Positions 21,371 through 31,575 of a stretch of DNA of 64,000 nucleotides are shown piece by piece. The stretch is taken from positions 191,001 to 255,000 of the forward strand of contig NC_090138.1 in the NCBI RefSeq assembly GCF_017916325.1, written 5' to 3'. The first letter of the stretch is position 1. Each line of letters begins with the position of its first letter. The position numbers and the translations under genes are program-made. Origin of the DNA: Leishmania martiniquensis (Eukaryota; Euglenozoa; Kinetoplastea; Trypanosomatida; Trypanosomatidae). The notes below the pieces were generated by a model. That model had not been told where the DNA came from, ran no database searches, and saw only the letters and a program-made list of their open reading frames with translations.

Positions 21371-21988
21371 CGTCCGCGTCTGTGTGTGTGTTCGAGACCA
21401 CGACGTGTACGCCCCACCCACCCCTTCCCTCGACCCCTCGGGCAGTTTTTGGATGAGCAGAAAATCTGGCAGTCGCCCACGCACCCTGTGCAACGCGTTC
21501 GCCTCTCTCCCTCCCTCCCTCTCTCTGAGAGGTGCGCCTCAGCGGTTCGGTTAGTCGGAGCCCCTTATCATCTTCCTCCGGCCTCGGTCGTCGTCGTGCG
21601 CACCCCTCCCCCTCCATCGCGCGCGGCGGCCCTTCGAATGCGCATACAGGGAGCTGCGCAGTTCCGCATGGGGCCGTACAAAAGGCGCCTGTGCATCCCA
21701 CTCCACCCTTCTCCCTTAGGGTGTTGCCTCTGCTTACCTCGCGCACTTCCCCCACCCGCCCCCTCCCCTCCTCTCCCTCTCTGTCTCCGCTGCGTAGGCG
21801 CTGTGTTGCAGTGATCCGACACGCGCGCACACCTCCCCGCGTCTCCCCCCTCCGCCTCCCCATTTTCACACCGCCTCTCTTTCCCCGCACACGCATACCG
21901 GTGCTGACGGCACTCCTGCGCTCGAAGGAGGCCAGTCGACTCTGCCGGACGCTTGCGAGGACATCCGCGAAGTCCACTGCGACTAGCC
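21371..21988. other. Intergenic/UTR spacer
   Basis: Pyrimidine-rich DNA leading into the small basic protein gene. Nothing coding is supported. A 307-codon - strand frame (22,031-21,108) is the complement of the pseudogene and the pyrimidine tracts. Confidence 0.6.
21741..21797 (+). promoter_or_regulatory. Putative spliced-leader acceptor
   Basis: A long C/T tract at 21,741-21,790 is followed by the first AG at 21,796-21,797, giving a leader of about 190 nt before the ATG at 21,989. Confidence 0.45.
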
Positions 21989-22522
21989 ATGAAGCTGCTG
22001 AAGTTCGTGAACAGCGACGCTCCGCACACACTGGCGGATGTGCAGCTGCGCAACCAGCGCCTCTGGTTCCCCGGCAAGCGCGGCGACGCGGCGGCGAAGA
22101 GTTGGGTCATCGATTCTGCGTCCTCCACGTCACTCTCCGGCGGCTACTGGCTCCTGGACGACAACAACAACCCCATTTGCGAGATCACCAACGTGCTGCT
22201 CGCAGTGCCCGAGACGGCGGCGAACGCTGCTGGCAGCAGTAGCGGCCTTTTCTCTCTGCGCGGGGTGACCGACAGCGACGTTGATGGCGTCGACTTCCGC
22301 AGCAAGATGGGGCGGCAGATGGAGCGAGAGCGCGCGACGTACGGCGCCACCTCGAAGACGGCGAGCAAGTCCGCACGGACGATGATGAACGCGGAGGAGG
22401 TGACGGAGAAGAGGCAAGAGCGCATGAAGCGCGAGCGCGAGGCTGTGGCCGAGGCGATCGAGAACGACGACGCCTCCGCGCTGAAGCCGCGAGGGAAGGA
22501 GCGAAAGCGCTCAAAGAAATAG
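21989..22522 (+). CDS. Small basic hypothetical protein
   Basis: 177 residues from the first ATG after the acceptor tract. The N-terminal ~90 residues look like a small globular fold (MKLLKFVNSDAPHTLADV, a Trp-rich stretch, and GGYWLLDDNNNPICEI). The rest is a charged, probably helical or coiled region (MGRQMERERATYG, EEVTEKRQERMKREREAV), ending in a Lys/Arg-rich tail (RGKERKRSKK) that could act as a nuclear or nucleolar signal. I do not recognise the family. Amino-acid use looks genuinely coding, unlike the surrounding frames. Confidence 0.8.
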   Translation: MKLLKFVNSDAPHTLADVQLRNQRLWFPGKRGDAAAKSWVIDSASSTSLSGGYWLLDDNNNPICEITNVLLAVPETAANAAGSSSGLFSLRGVTDSDVDGVDFRSKMGRQMERERATYGATSKTASKSARTMMNAEEVTEKRQERMKREREAVAEAIENDDASALKPRGKERKRSKK

Positions 22523-23568
22523 CGATGGTGGGGAAGGGACGCCTGCCATGAAATGCATTGGCGAGAAACGGACGCACAGACACACACGCACACTTATCCG
22601 CCATCGTCGCCCGCCACCAACTTCTTCGTAAGATGCGAAGGAATCGCGAGGATCGTCTCTGTCTGTCTGTCCCGATAATGAATGGGAGGCGGTATAGGGG
22701 GAAGGAGGAAGGGGGAAGGGCTGTGCCCATGGCACCTTCACATCACCGCGCGGATTCCTAAAGAAAAAAAAACGCTTACAAAAAGGTCTCACCATCGCCC
22801 ACCAGCGCTGCGACAGGACCGAGTAAAAAGCTGAAGATGATACGGAGAGGTGCTCATGAGGTCGATGCCATCGCCGGTGCGCTGCGGCCGTCCTCTTCAC
22901 GCACGCAGGGGGGAGGACGAGAGAGCGGTGGGAGAGATGGATGACCAGGCGTCCGTGGGCCAGAGAGTCGAAGGGGGGAGAAGAAGGGCCCAGGCAGAGG
23001 GTGACGCCTTCGTCGAAGTCTGTGGCTCACCCTCTTCCCTCCTCTCCTCCACGCACGCATGCACGCGAGCCCACGCGCCACCCTCCCTCCCCTCATCCGC
23101 GGCGCCAACACTTTTCCCCTCCCATGCCTCTTCTATTCGCGCCGCGTGCCTGCGGTTGCGGGTGCGCCATACCCATCTGCCACGAGTGCGACGCTCCACA
23201 CGGAAGGAGAGCTTCATCAACACCGAAGCACGCACACACACACCACACACACACACAATTCGCCCTCATAGACTATCCGCGCCACTCCCCATCACGGCAG
23301 CTGTGCTGCAGGGGTCAGCAAAGAGAGCGAACGAGCAAGTGAAGCGCATGCCCCGGTGCGTCGATCGGCGTAGATTCCTGCGTGGAGTGCGGCGCGTCAA
23401 CACAGCTCACTTCCGCGCACGCGTAGAGGGCACAGAGTCGGTCTGCCGCACGCAGAGACAGAGGCAGAGAGAGAAAGAGAGAGCGAGCGCGCACGTCTTC
23501 CAGAGACGCGCATACGGGCGTCGGTGAGTGTCGCCCCCACGCCCCCGCCATCCCCTTTTTCTTGCAGG
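22523..23568. other. Intergenic/UTR spacer
   Basis: No gene seen. It includes CA repeats near 23228-23256, A-rich patches near 22763-22790 and GA-rich patches near 23455-23490, and ends in the pyrimidine tract next to the helicase start. Confidence 0.65.
23544..23567 (+). promoter_or_regulatory. Pyrimidine tract and AG abutting the helicase ATG
   Basis: A C/T tract ends in TTGCAG (AG at 23,566-23,567), one base before the ATG at 23,569. If used for spliced-leader addition, the native leader would be a single nucleotide. A donor-like GTGAGTG sits at 23,524-23,530, about 40 nt upstream. Confidence 0.4.
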
Positions 23569-26500
23569 ATGCACCGAGTCGGCCCCTATCAGATTCCATT
23601 TCCCTACGCTCCGTATGCGCTGCAGGAGCATGCCATGACAGCCATCCGCGACCATCTTGAGCAGCGCTGTGCATGCGAGCACGCAGAGAACACGCGCGAG
23701 CGAGGCCCATCGAGCAGTGCCGCATCAGCCGCCGTGTCGTCGGCTTCGCCGGCGTCTCACTCCGCCATCGGTACCCGAGACGTCCTAGCTCGCGTAGTGG
23801 TGCTCGAGTCACCGACCGGCACCGGCAAGTCACAGATGCTGCTGAACAGCGTTCTCTCGTACCTGTTCGACCCTGTCGAGAAGGCTACAGATGTGGACAA
23901 GATGGCAAGCGCGGGCAGCGGCATTCGCCTGCACCAACCGTCAGCGATAGCGTCTGCAACCGCGCCCGAGTCGGAGAAGGCCGCCATGGTCCATCCTCGG
24001 TCCCCGCCGACCCTCGAAGAAGTACTCCGTCAACGACGGCTAGAGGAAGCGATGCTGCAGGCGCGTCAAGAAGGGCGTCAACGCGTTCGCGCCCATCGGC
24101 GGCAAATCCGGCAGGCTCGCACTCTCATGCGTCTTCAGCAGCCGCTGTCCAACAGCGACGATCGCCAATTTCTTCTCACCCAAGACCCTCTCGCGTGGTA
24201 TGCCGAGCAGCCCGCCATGATGATGGGGCTCCATGAAGGGCACGCTGGAGGCCTGTACAGCGCGAGCTTGCTTACCACATCGTCATCGTCGTCGTCGTCA
24301 TCCTCGTCTGCGAGTGACGACGACGACGATGACGCAGAGGCCCGCATGGAGACGGCGCTCTCAGCGATTATTCCTCTGCGCAAGCCGAAGGTGTACTTTG
24401 CGAGCCGTACCCACACACAGCTGCAGCAGCTGATGGAGGACCTGCAGCGCACCGCCTTTGCCCAGCTGCCGCTGCGCCCGCGGCGGCGAACGATTGAGCC
24501 GCTGGAAGGCGCGGGTGTGCGATCAACGGGAGAGGAAGTCGGCGCTGGCAGCCGAAGCGGCCGTGATGCCTCTTCCAACTCCTTGGACTCCCTTCTGCCA
24601 GCGTGCCCTCCAGCGGCGGCGCCATCAGCAAGGCCCTCACCTCAGCAGCAGCAGCAGCTCCGCCGTCTAACCGCCGTGCACGTTGCTGGCAGACAGCACC
24701 TGTGCTTGAACGCTGACCTTCGTCGCAAGGCTGGTGGCAACAGCGATCGCCTGAACTGCTACTGCCGCGAGGCCATGCGCTTCGAGCGGTCGAAGCAGGG
24801 ACGGCAGTACCGGCGCCAGCAGCAAGGGCGTTCGCAACAACAGCCACGCCGCCTCGCCGGCAGCCACGCCGTAGGCGACATGGAAGATGTCACGGACGAG
24901 CAACAGCCGGAAGATGACAAGGGATGCGTGTACTGTGTCGAGTCACATCTTCGCTCCTTGATGGAGCACCTTCGTGATGAGCAGCAGCGTGCGGATGCGG
25001 CTGCAGGTCCCGCCGACACCCCGAGAGGCTGTGGGAGTGCCTCCGGCAGCAGTGGCCCGCCCTCTTCCGTCTACACCATGGAACGCCTTCGGCGATTGGG
25101 GGTGGAGCTGCAGGCGTGTCCGTACATCGCCACGCGCCTCCTCCTGCGGGGGGCTGACGTGGCCTTCATCCCCTACGGTCACGTCCTTGACGAGGGTCAG
25201 CGAGCCGTCCTTCTCGGCGGCGCGGCAACAAATCCGGCGACGGCCGCAGAGGCGGCAGACTTTGGACTACCAGGCGACGCCTGCCCGGTGACGGAGGCCG
25301 GCGAAGGTAGCGAGGGCGGAGGTATCCAAGGCAACGTCGTACCGAGCAGCAACCCGTCTCTCAGCGGCGTTCTCTATCATCGGCGTCAGCGCGTGACAGC
25401 CACGGCGGCCTTCCGGCGACGACTGGGGCGGCAGGAACGGCAGCAGCGCGACGACCCCCTCCACCCAGGAGCGGAGGCCATTCAGACTCGCGATCCCCCT
25501 GCAAGCGGGGGAGAGGAGGCGGAGGATGCGCTGTGGCTCGCTATGGCGCGTAGCGCCCCGCCCTCCTTTCGCGGGGACATTCTCGTCTTTGACGAGGCGC
25601 ACAACATCGCCGACCACTGCCGCTCGGCCAGCAGTGTCGCCATAACCCCTTCTCAGCTGCAGATCGCGCGACGACTCGTTGAGATGTATCTGCAGCGGTA
25701 CGCGTCACGACTGCTGACGCGCCATAAGCAGCGGCTGCGAGAGCTCACGCTGTTTCTAAGGAATCTGTTGAGCTTCTGCGAGCGCGTGGGGCCTGCCGTC
25801 GTCCTCGGCGAGGTCGCAGACGGAAACGTCGAACACGGCCACGACAACGCCGCGCCATCAATCTCGGCGCCGCACCCCCAGCCATCGTCGATAGCTGGAG
25901 CAGCCACCATGCGCACCCGCGTCTTATCCTTCCACCAGTTTCTCTTCGATGCCGGCATCGACAGCGTCGATGTATACGCGTTCCTCAGTCTTCTTGCCGA
26001 CTCGCAGCTGCTCATAAAGCTGCAGGGGTTCGCATCCCACGTTTTGGATGCGGAGCTGCGGCAGAAAGATGAGGTGCGGATGGAGGAGGCAGTGGCAGCG
26101 GCGGCGGCGAGTGCGATGTCGATCAGCAGGGGCGCGGGCAAGAGCACATCCTCAGCGGTGGGCGTAAAGCGGCCGCGCAGCAGCGGCATCGCTGCGGGCG
26201 CCAGCGATGCGAGAAGCGAAGCACAGCGGCAGCTCCGCGTCTTGGCGTCTCGTGGCCTTCGCGGCGGTCACGAGAAGGCTGCGGAGGAGGAGCTCCTACC
26301 TCGTCCGCTGTCTCTCGTCGAACTCATCTCGCAGCAGCTGCAGCCCACCGGTTCCATGGCGGCGGGGGCGGCCAGCTATACCGTCGCAGTCGCCCCCCCT
26401 GACCCCGCACAGCTGCGCGCATTGGCCGCTGAAGCGCTGCAGCGCGTCGAGCGACTCCTCTGTGTCCTGTACGTCTCCGACGCTACCTCGACAAGGGTTC

Positions 26501-27906
26501 TATGGACGCCGTCACCCGCGCCGCCGCCTTCGCCGGCATGGCACGGAGGTGCCGCCGTGCGTCCAGGTACGCTGAAGGTTATGCAGCTGGAGCCTGGCAC
26601 GTACACCTTCGCCCCACTGGTCCTAGAGGCGAGGGCAGTCGTGCTGGCCGGTGGCACAATGCAGCCGCTCGCTTTCACATGCGGCCCACTGCTGCCAGCG
26701 CAGCCGATGACGGGAGGCGACTCCACTGGTGGTCGGGCAGCCGCGAATGTGACGGACGACGGTGCAAAAGTGGCGGGCGCGGAAGGAGACGGCAGCAGCG
26801 ACGGCCACGTCAGCACCATCGACGCGCCTCGTCCGCATCCCTTTCACCTCATCTCCGAGGGCCACGTCGTACCATCGGCGTCGGTGCAAGTGTGGGCCCT
26901 CGGTACCGGGCCAAGCGGACTTCGGATGGAGCTCAGCCACCAAGCGCTCGCTCTGAGCAGCGATGCCAACCGCGGCGTCGGCCCACACGCTCATCGCGTG
27001 CTGGTGGAGGTCGGGTGCACGCTGCTAAACCTCGCCCGAGTGCTTCCGCCGGCCGGTGCCATATGCTTCTTCACCTCGTATGACGTCATGGACGCCGTCG
27101 TGGCGGTGCTGGAGGGCACCGGCTACTACGCTCAGATCAACGAGGTTAAACGCATCTTCACAGAGACGCGCAACGGCGGTCGCGGCGGCGGCGGTGGTGG
27201 TGGAGGGGGACAGGCCACTGCTGGCAGGCCAGATGGTGGTCGCGGGGCGGACGTCGCACAACTCTTGCGTGAGTACGAGGAGTGGATCAGCGGTGAACTG
27301 GACAGTCACGGCGATGTCGCGCGCACGCTGGAGCCGTCGTCGGCCACGGCCACCGCTCTTTGCCCCGATGCCGCCGCCGCTGCGGTGAGGCCGCGGCGGC
27401 CTCGCCGCGGCGCCTTCCTGTTTGCGGTAATGGGCGGACGCCTTTCAGAGGGGATCAACTTCGCCGACGACCTCGGCCGCGCCGTCGTTGTTCTCGGTAT
27501 GCCGTACGCGAACCCCACCGACGTGGAGCTGCAGATGAACCTCAAGCACATTGTCACGACGCGACTCACGGCGAACGTGAGCTCGCATCGCCGAGGCATT
27601 TCTGGGCCAGCGGGGTCAGTATGGAGCCCCTCCCTCTCCTCGTCGTCTCCTTTCACGGGCGCAGAGGAGTGGGGGTTGTACATGGACGGCATGATGCGCA
27701 CCGTCAACCAGTGCATCGGTCGCTGCATCCGCCACGCCGGCGACTACGCGGCGATCATCCTTCTCGACGCCCGGTACACGGAGCGGCAGGATATTCGCCG
27801 CCGCGTCTCTGCGTGGCTGCAGCCGTCCATGCGCGTGGCGCAGACGTTCGGCCAGTGCTTCAGCGGTGTCCGCGAGTTTTTTGTGGGGCGGCAGTCCAAA
27901 GTGTAA
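23569..27906 (+). CDS. CHL1: CHL1/DDX11-type iron-sulphur DNA helicase
   Basis: 1,445 residues, longer than human DDX11 (~900) because of low-complexity insertions. This superfamily 2 family (XPD, FANCJ, RTEL1, DDX11) unwinds DNA 5' to 3'; CHL1/DDX11 acts in sister-chromatid cohesion and fork maintenance. Seen in order: a Q-motif-like start (FPYAPYALQEHAM), Walker A SPTGTGKS at 81-88, motif Ia FASRTHTQLQQL, and an Fe-S cluster region with cysteines near 379 (HLCLN), 396-398 (NCYC), 454-457 (CVYC) and 517 (ACPY). Then follow DEAH at 675-678, motif V GRLSEGINFADDLGR with VLGMPYANP, and motif VI with Q1381 (NQCIGRCIRH). The HLCLN/ACPY context and the C-terminal block fit CHL1/DDX11 better than XPD or RTEL1. 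Insertions include poly-Ser/Asp near 240-260 and poly-Gly near 1205. The start at 23,569 retains the Q motif; the next Met would lose it. Confidence 0.88.
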   Translation: MHRVGPYQIPFPYAPYALQEHAMTAIRDHLEQRCACEHAENTRERGPSSSAASAAVSSASPASHSAIGTRDVLARVVVLESPTGTGKSQMLLNSVLSYLFDPVEKATDVDKMASAGSGIRLHQPSAIASATAPESEKAAMVHPRSPPTLEEVLRQRRLEEAMLQARQEGRQRVRAHRRQIRQARTLMRLQQPLSNSDDRQFLLTQDPLAWYAEQPAMMMGLHEGHAGGLYSASLLTTSSSSSSSSSSASDDDDDDAEARMETALSAIIPLRKPKVYFASRTHTQLQQLMEDLQRTAFAQLPLRPRRRTIEPLEGAGVRSTGEEVGAGSRSGRDASSNSLDSLLPACPPAAAPSARPSPQQQQQLRRLTAVHVAGRQHLCLNADLRRKAGGNSDRLNCYCREAMRFERSKQGRQYRRQQQGRSQQQPRRLAGSHAVGDMEDVTDEQQPEDDKGCVYCVESHLRSLMEHLRDEQQRADAAAGPADTPRGCGSASGSSGPPSSVYTMERLRRLGVELQACPYIATRLLLRGADVAFIPYGHVLDEGQRAVLLGGAATNPATAAEAADFGLPGDACPVTEAGEGSEGGGIQGNVVPSSNPSLSGVLYHRRQRVTATAAFRRRLGRQERQQRDDPLHPGAEAIQTRDPPASGGEEAEDALWLAMARSAPPSFRGDILVFDEAHNIADHCRSASSVAITPSQLQIARRLVEMYLQRYASRLLTRHKQRLRELTLFLRNLLSFCERVGPAVVLGEVADGNVEHGHDNAAPSISAPHPQPSSIAGAATMRTRVLSFHQFLFDAGIDSVDVYAFLSLLADSQLLIKLQGFASHVLDAELRQKDEVRMEEAVAAAAASAMSISRGAGKSTSSAVGVKRPRSSGIAAGASDARSEAQRQLRVLASRGLRGGHEKAAEEELLPRPLSLVELISQQLQPTGSMAAGAASYTVAVAPPDPAQLRALAAEALQRVERLLCVLYVSDATSTRVLWTPSPAPPPSPAWHGGAAVRPGTLKVMQLEPGTYTFAPLVLEARAVVLAGGTMQPLAFTCGPLLPAQPMTGGDSTGGRAAANVTDDGAKVAGAEGDGSSDGHVSTIDAPRPHPFHLISEGHVVPSASVQVWALGTGPSGLRMELSHQALALSSDANRGVGPHAHRVLVEVGCTLLNLARVLPPAGAICFFTSYDVMDAVVAVLEGTGYYAQINEVKRIFTETRNGGRGGGGGGGGGQATAGRPDGGRGADVAQLLREYEEWISGELDSHGDVARTLEPSSATATALCPDAAAAAVRPRRPRRGAFLFAVMGGRLSEGINFADDLGRAVVVLGMPYANPTDVELQMNLKHIVTTRLTANVSSHRRGISGPAGSVWSPSLSSSSPFTGAEEWGLYMDGMMRTVNQCIGRCIRHAGDYAAIILLDARYTERQDIRRRVSAWLQPSMRVAQTFGQCFSGVREFFVGRQSKV

Positions 27907-28474
27907 GCGGAAGTCTGCCTCCCAGGAAGGCACGACACACGTACACACACACACACGTGAAGTCGATGGATCCTGCGGGGGGCAGCAGCAGCACCGGTAT
28001 TCGCACCCGCTACAGCGTCTGCAGGGCGCGCCGGTGCGGGTCTCGCAATCTGGCAACGTCTTCGGCAAAAAAAAAGGGTGGTGGTGGGAGGAGGTAGTGG
28101 TAAGGACGTGACGATAGGGAAATATGTTTGAGCGAAAAATCTCTCAGCGCGCGGGTCTGTCTGTGTGTGTGTGTGTCTGTGTGTGATGTGTGTGCACGTG
28201 AAGAGCGGAGGAGGTCAGCACCGCCGCCCCTGATGACCCCTTCCCTCCCCCATTCCCACTCTCCTCCTCCTCTGCCGCCTCGGCCCCTTCCCTCTTCCCC
28301 ACCGCCGCTCACGGCCACACACGCGCGCGCGCAACCAGCCACTCGCAGCTTCTTCGACTCGCGCGCGTGCGCCCGGCATCCCTGACCCTTGTCGCTCACA
28401 CAGACAGCGAGACAGACACGTTCGGGTCCATCTGCACGACGGACGCTTTCATTTCTATCAACTTTTTTTTCTCA
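27907..28474. other. Intergenic/UTR spacer
   Basis: No gene. GT tracts near 28158-28192 and a C/T-rich tract near 28240-28310; candidate acceptor AGs are at 28,337-28,338 and 28,347-28,348. Confidence 0.65.
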
Positions 28475-29692
28475 ATGTCGGCTGAGGAGCATATGCACAC
28501 GGCAACGTCTAAGAAGCGTGGCGAGGCGCGCTCGTCGAACGCGCGGAAGGTCGTGCTGACGGAGTCGCTGCTCGCCACGGATGCGGAGAAGCAGGCGACG
28601 TCGAAGAGTCTGTACGGCGACTCCGCCGCGCGCATCTCAAGTAACATCAGCACGATTCACGACCACGAGCGGCTACGCGCCTACGAAGTCATCTTCCGCA
28701 ACGTGCGTGGCAAGACGCTGCTGCATATCGGCTGTGGCATGGGGCTGTACACGATGCTGGCGGCGCGTGCCATGGCGAAGATGGTGATCGGCATCGACAG
28801 CTCCGCGATCGTGGACGCGGCGCGCGTCGTGGCGGCGCAAAACGGCCTCAAGAACATTGAATTTATTCGCGGGCGTCTGTGCGATGCGCTGCATCTGCTA
28901 CCGCCCGGCATGAAGTTCGACTACGTGCTGTGTGAGTGGATGGGGCCGCTGCTGCTCAACGAGCGCGTCCTGACCGACGCCCTGTACGCCCGAGACCACC
29001 TCCTCACGGACTCCGGGTCGCTCTGCCCAAGCCGCGCCTCCCTGCACGTGGCTGCCGTCTCGGACTACTCTTTTCGCCTCGACACGGAGGACTTCTGGAG
29101 CAACGTGTACGGGTTCCAAATGGAGCCGATGAAGGAGCTCGTGCGGCAGGAGGTGGAGACGTGCGCCATCCCCGGCAGCAACATTGTATCGGCGCCGTGC
29201 CTGGCGCACACGCTGCACATGGACAAGTTGGAGGGCTTGACAGCCGACGAGACGGCCGCCTACGAGGCGCAGGCGAATCAGTCCGCTGCGAGCCGCGACA
29301 ATGAGGAGGAGAACCCCGTTGAGCGCCGCTGGGTGCCGGCTGCGGTGGCTCAGAAGGGCTTCGAGGCCGCCTTTACGCTGAGCATCTCTCGCGACGCGAC
29401 GGTGCATTACCTCACCTTCTACCTGGACGCCGCCTTTACGAGCAGGACGAACCCTGGCGCCAACTTTGTGCTGGCGGTGCGCCCCGGTGGTGAGAATAGC
29501 TGGGTGGAAGTCAGCGTCGGTCTGCGCGAGCCGCTGCCAGTGAAAGCGGGGGAGAAGGTCAAGGGAAAAGTGCGCGTCTACACCCCAGCGGACAAGGGTG
29601 GCAAGATCACGGTAGTGGAGGTAACGGCTAAGACGTCAGGGCAGGTAGCGGCGATCGAGACGTCAGGGACCTACTACTACCAGTCCTACTAA
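28475..29692 (+). CDS. Type I PRMT-like protein, probable PRMT1 prozyme
   Basis: 405 residues with the class I SAM-methyltransferase fold of protein arginine methyltransferases. Motif I is LLHIGCGMGLYT (GCGMG at 86-90) and the double-E loop is CEWMGPLLLNE, with both glutamates present (154 and 163, normal spacing). Several catalytic-site elements differ from PRMT1: the N-terminal YFxxY motif is not recognisable, the aspartate of VLDVG is a histidine, the SAM-ribose glutamate (GIEC) is aspartate 108, and the THW loop reads NSW at 341-343. In T. brucei, active PRMT1 needs a catalytically impaired partner (PRMT1-PRO, earlier called PRMT3); this pattern fits that partner. Assignment as prozyme is inference. 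The start is the ATG at 28,475; the frame is open upstream from 28,367 but without another ATG. Confidence 0.85.
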   Translation: MSAEEHMHTATSKKRGEARSSNARKVVLTESLLATDAEKQATSKSLYGDSAARISSNISTIHDHERLRAYEVIFRNVRGKTLLHIGCGMGLYTMLAARAMAKMVIGIDSSAIVDAARVVAAQNGLKNIEFIRGRLCDALHLLPPGMKFDYVLCEWMGPLLLNERVLTDALYARDHLLTDSGSLCPSRASLHVAAVSDYSFRLDTEDFWSNVYGFQMEPMKELVRQEVETCAIPGSNIVSAPCLAHTLHMDKLEGLTADETAAYEAQANQSAASRDNEEENPVERRWVPAAVAQKGFEAAFTLSISRDATVHYLTFYLDAAFTSRTNPGANFVLAVRPGGENSWVEVSVGLREPLPVKAGEKVKGKVRVYTPADKGGKITVVEVTAKTSGQVAAIETSGTYYYQSY

Positions 29693-30516
29693 TCAACGAT
29701 GTGGGGTGGAGGGGGGGGGAGTACACGTGCGCATGAGGCAACGCAGAGGCACCGCTTCCACGAGCGTGTCTGCGCTCCTCCTCCCCTCCCCACTTCCTCC
29801 CCCCTTACCGTGTGTCCTCCACTCGAGCTCGCGGGCCTCTTCTTAAGTCTGTGTGTCTGTTTGTGTGTGCGTGTCTCCGTCGCCTCTGAGCACTAAGGTT
29901 GTCTCTCATCGTATTAATCTTTAAAGCGCGTCCGCGTGACCCAGTGCGATTCGTGGAAGGGGCGGAGCGGGGGGAGGAACGTACCCGCGGTCACGGACGG
30001 GCTTTCTCGCGCCCTCGGCTGCTTTCCGGCACCCCCTCCCTCCTCGCCACCATCCACCTCCACTCGCACCCGCGTGTAACTGCGCAAAAGGACGTAGACA
30101 AGGACACAATGCTTGGCTAATCGAAGGAAGTGTGAATGGGCGTGTCTGTATGGGAAAGAGAGGAGGGGGGAGGCGCGTCTGTGGCCGATGCGTGCGAGGC
30201 GTCGCCTGCGCAGCAGCGGCGACACGCGTCTCCTGAGCCCCCTTGAGCAAGCACACACACACACAAAGGGCTCGCATGCCTCTCTCCCCCTCCTCTCGTC
30301 TGACGCGGTGCACCTCACGCATCGGGCGCTCCACCCTTTCCCTGTCTCTGTCCCTCCCTCCCTCCGGTACTTGCAGATCGACTCAGACACGCGCAGTCGG
30401 AGAGAGGCCCGTGCACGTACACACACACACAGAGACACTCACTGGCGTGCGCAACGGAGGAGTGAGGGGTGGCGCACATTTCATGGAGAAGAGCGGTCGA
30501 GGGACGCGTAGGAGCA
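29693..30516. other. Intergenic/UTR spacer
   Basis: No gene seen. G-rich then pyrimidine-rich DNA with GT near 29850-29870 and CA near 30250-30266 and 30419-30432. Confidence 0.65.
30338..30376 (+). promoter_or_regulatory. Putative spliced-leader acceptor for the MMAA gene
   Basis: A C/T tract at 30,338-30,365 is followed by TTGCAG with AG at 30,375-30,376, about 140 nt before the ATG at 30,517. Confidence 0.5.
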
Positions 30517-31575
30517 ATGAAGAGCTACGCCCCTCGCCCCCGCATTCGTCAGCGTATTTCTGTGGAGGACATCACACAGGGCAACCGCCGCGCCCTCGCC
30601 AAGGCGATCACCCTCGCCGAGAGCTCCAACCCTGCCGACTCCTCTCGGCTGAGCAGCCTGCTGCGCGAGATTCGCCAGACGGCGACGGTGCGCACGGTGC
30701 CACGCTTAGCGCTCTCTGGAAGCCCGGGCTCCGGTAAGTCGTGCCTTCTGGACGCGCTTGGCTATTATCTATGCGAGAAGAAAAATATGCGCGTTGGAGT
30801 ACTGGCTGTCGACCCATCCTCAACCATCACGCACGGCAGCATCCTCGGTGACAAGACCCGCATGGAGAAGCTCGGCGCCCACCTGAACTCGTACGTCCGG
30901 CCATCCCCATCCGGCGGGCACCTCGGCGGCGTCACCTCGCGTGCGTGGGAGGTGCTAGAGATCTTCGAGGCCGCAAGCTTCGACGTCGTCTTTGTCGAGA
31001 CCGTCGGCGTTGGCCAGAGCGAAACGCAGTGCACGGACCTCACGGATCTGATGATCCTCCTGGTGCCACCCGCCAGCGGCGACGAGCTGCAGGGCATCAA
31101 GAAAGGCATCGTTGAGGTGGCTGACATGGTCGTTGTCACCAAGAATGATGGCAACCGCAAGCAGCTCGTGCAGCAGACGGTGTCTGCCTACACACGCGCC
31201 GTCATGTACACGGAGGCGAAGCAGGGCTTCTCGAAGCCGGTCATTGCCGTCTCCGCCGAGGAGGGCAGCAATGTGCCGGAGTTGTGGGAGGCCATTGAGA
31301 AAATGTGGACCGCTCGCAACGAGAGCGGTCAAATTGCTCGCCTGCGACGCGCCCAGTCGGCGCAGCACTTCTACAACTACTTCGAGATGGAGCTGCTGGC
31401 GAAGGCGCGGCGGATGGCAAACCTGGAGATGCAGAAAGCGGCGCACCGTGTCTGGGAACACGAAATGACGCCGCGCGAGGCGGGGGATATGATGGTGCTG
31501 CGCACGTTGCGGGAACACTTAGCAGCGGAGGCAGCCGTGCAGCGGGACCTCACACAAAACGACCGCCATGTGTAG
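30517..31575 (+). CDS. MMAA/ArgK-type GTPase (methylmalonyl-CoA mutase chaperone)
   Basis: 352 residues, the usual length for the MeaB/MMAA/ArgK branch of G3E P-loop GTPases. MMAA protects and reloads adenosylcobalamin-dependent methylmalonyl-CoA mutase in mitochondria. Visible motifs: Walker A GSPGSGKS at 68-75, the family block VDPSSTITHGSILGDKTRM, the switch region with ETVGVGQSE from 161, the base-recognition motif TKND at 208-211, and VSAEEGSNVPELWEAIEKMW. The C-terminal helices match the family dimerisation arm in position. The N-terminus (MKSYAPRPRIRQR) is basic and could be a targeting peptide. It implies a working propionate/methylmalonyl pathway; the mutase itself is not in this window. 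Confidence 0.93.
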   Translation: MKSYAPRPRIRQRISVEDITQGNRRALAKAITLAESSNPADSSRLSSLLREIRQTATVRTVPRLALSGSPGSGKSCLLDALGYYLCEKKNMRVGVLAVDPSSTITHGSILGDKTRMEKLGAHLNSYVRPSPSGGHLGGVTSRAWEVLEIFEAASFDVVFVETVGVGQSETQCTDLTDLMILLVPPASGDELQGIKKGIVEVADMVVVTKNDGNRKQLVQQTVSAYTRAVMYTEAKQGFSKPVIAVSAEEGSNVPELWEAIEKMWTARNESGQIARLRRAQSAQHFYNYFEMELLAKARRMANLEMQKAAHRVWEHEMTPREAGDMMVLRTLREHLAAEAAVQRDLTQNDRHV

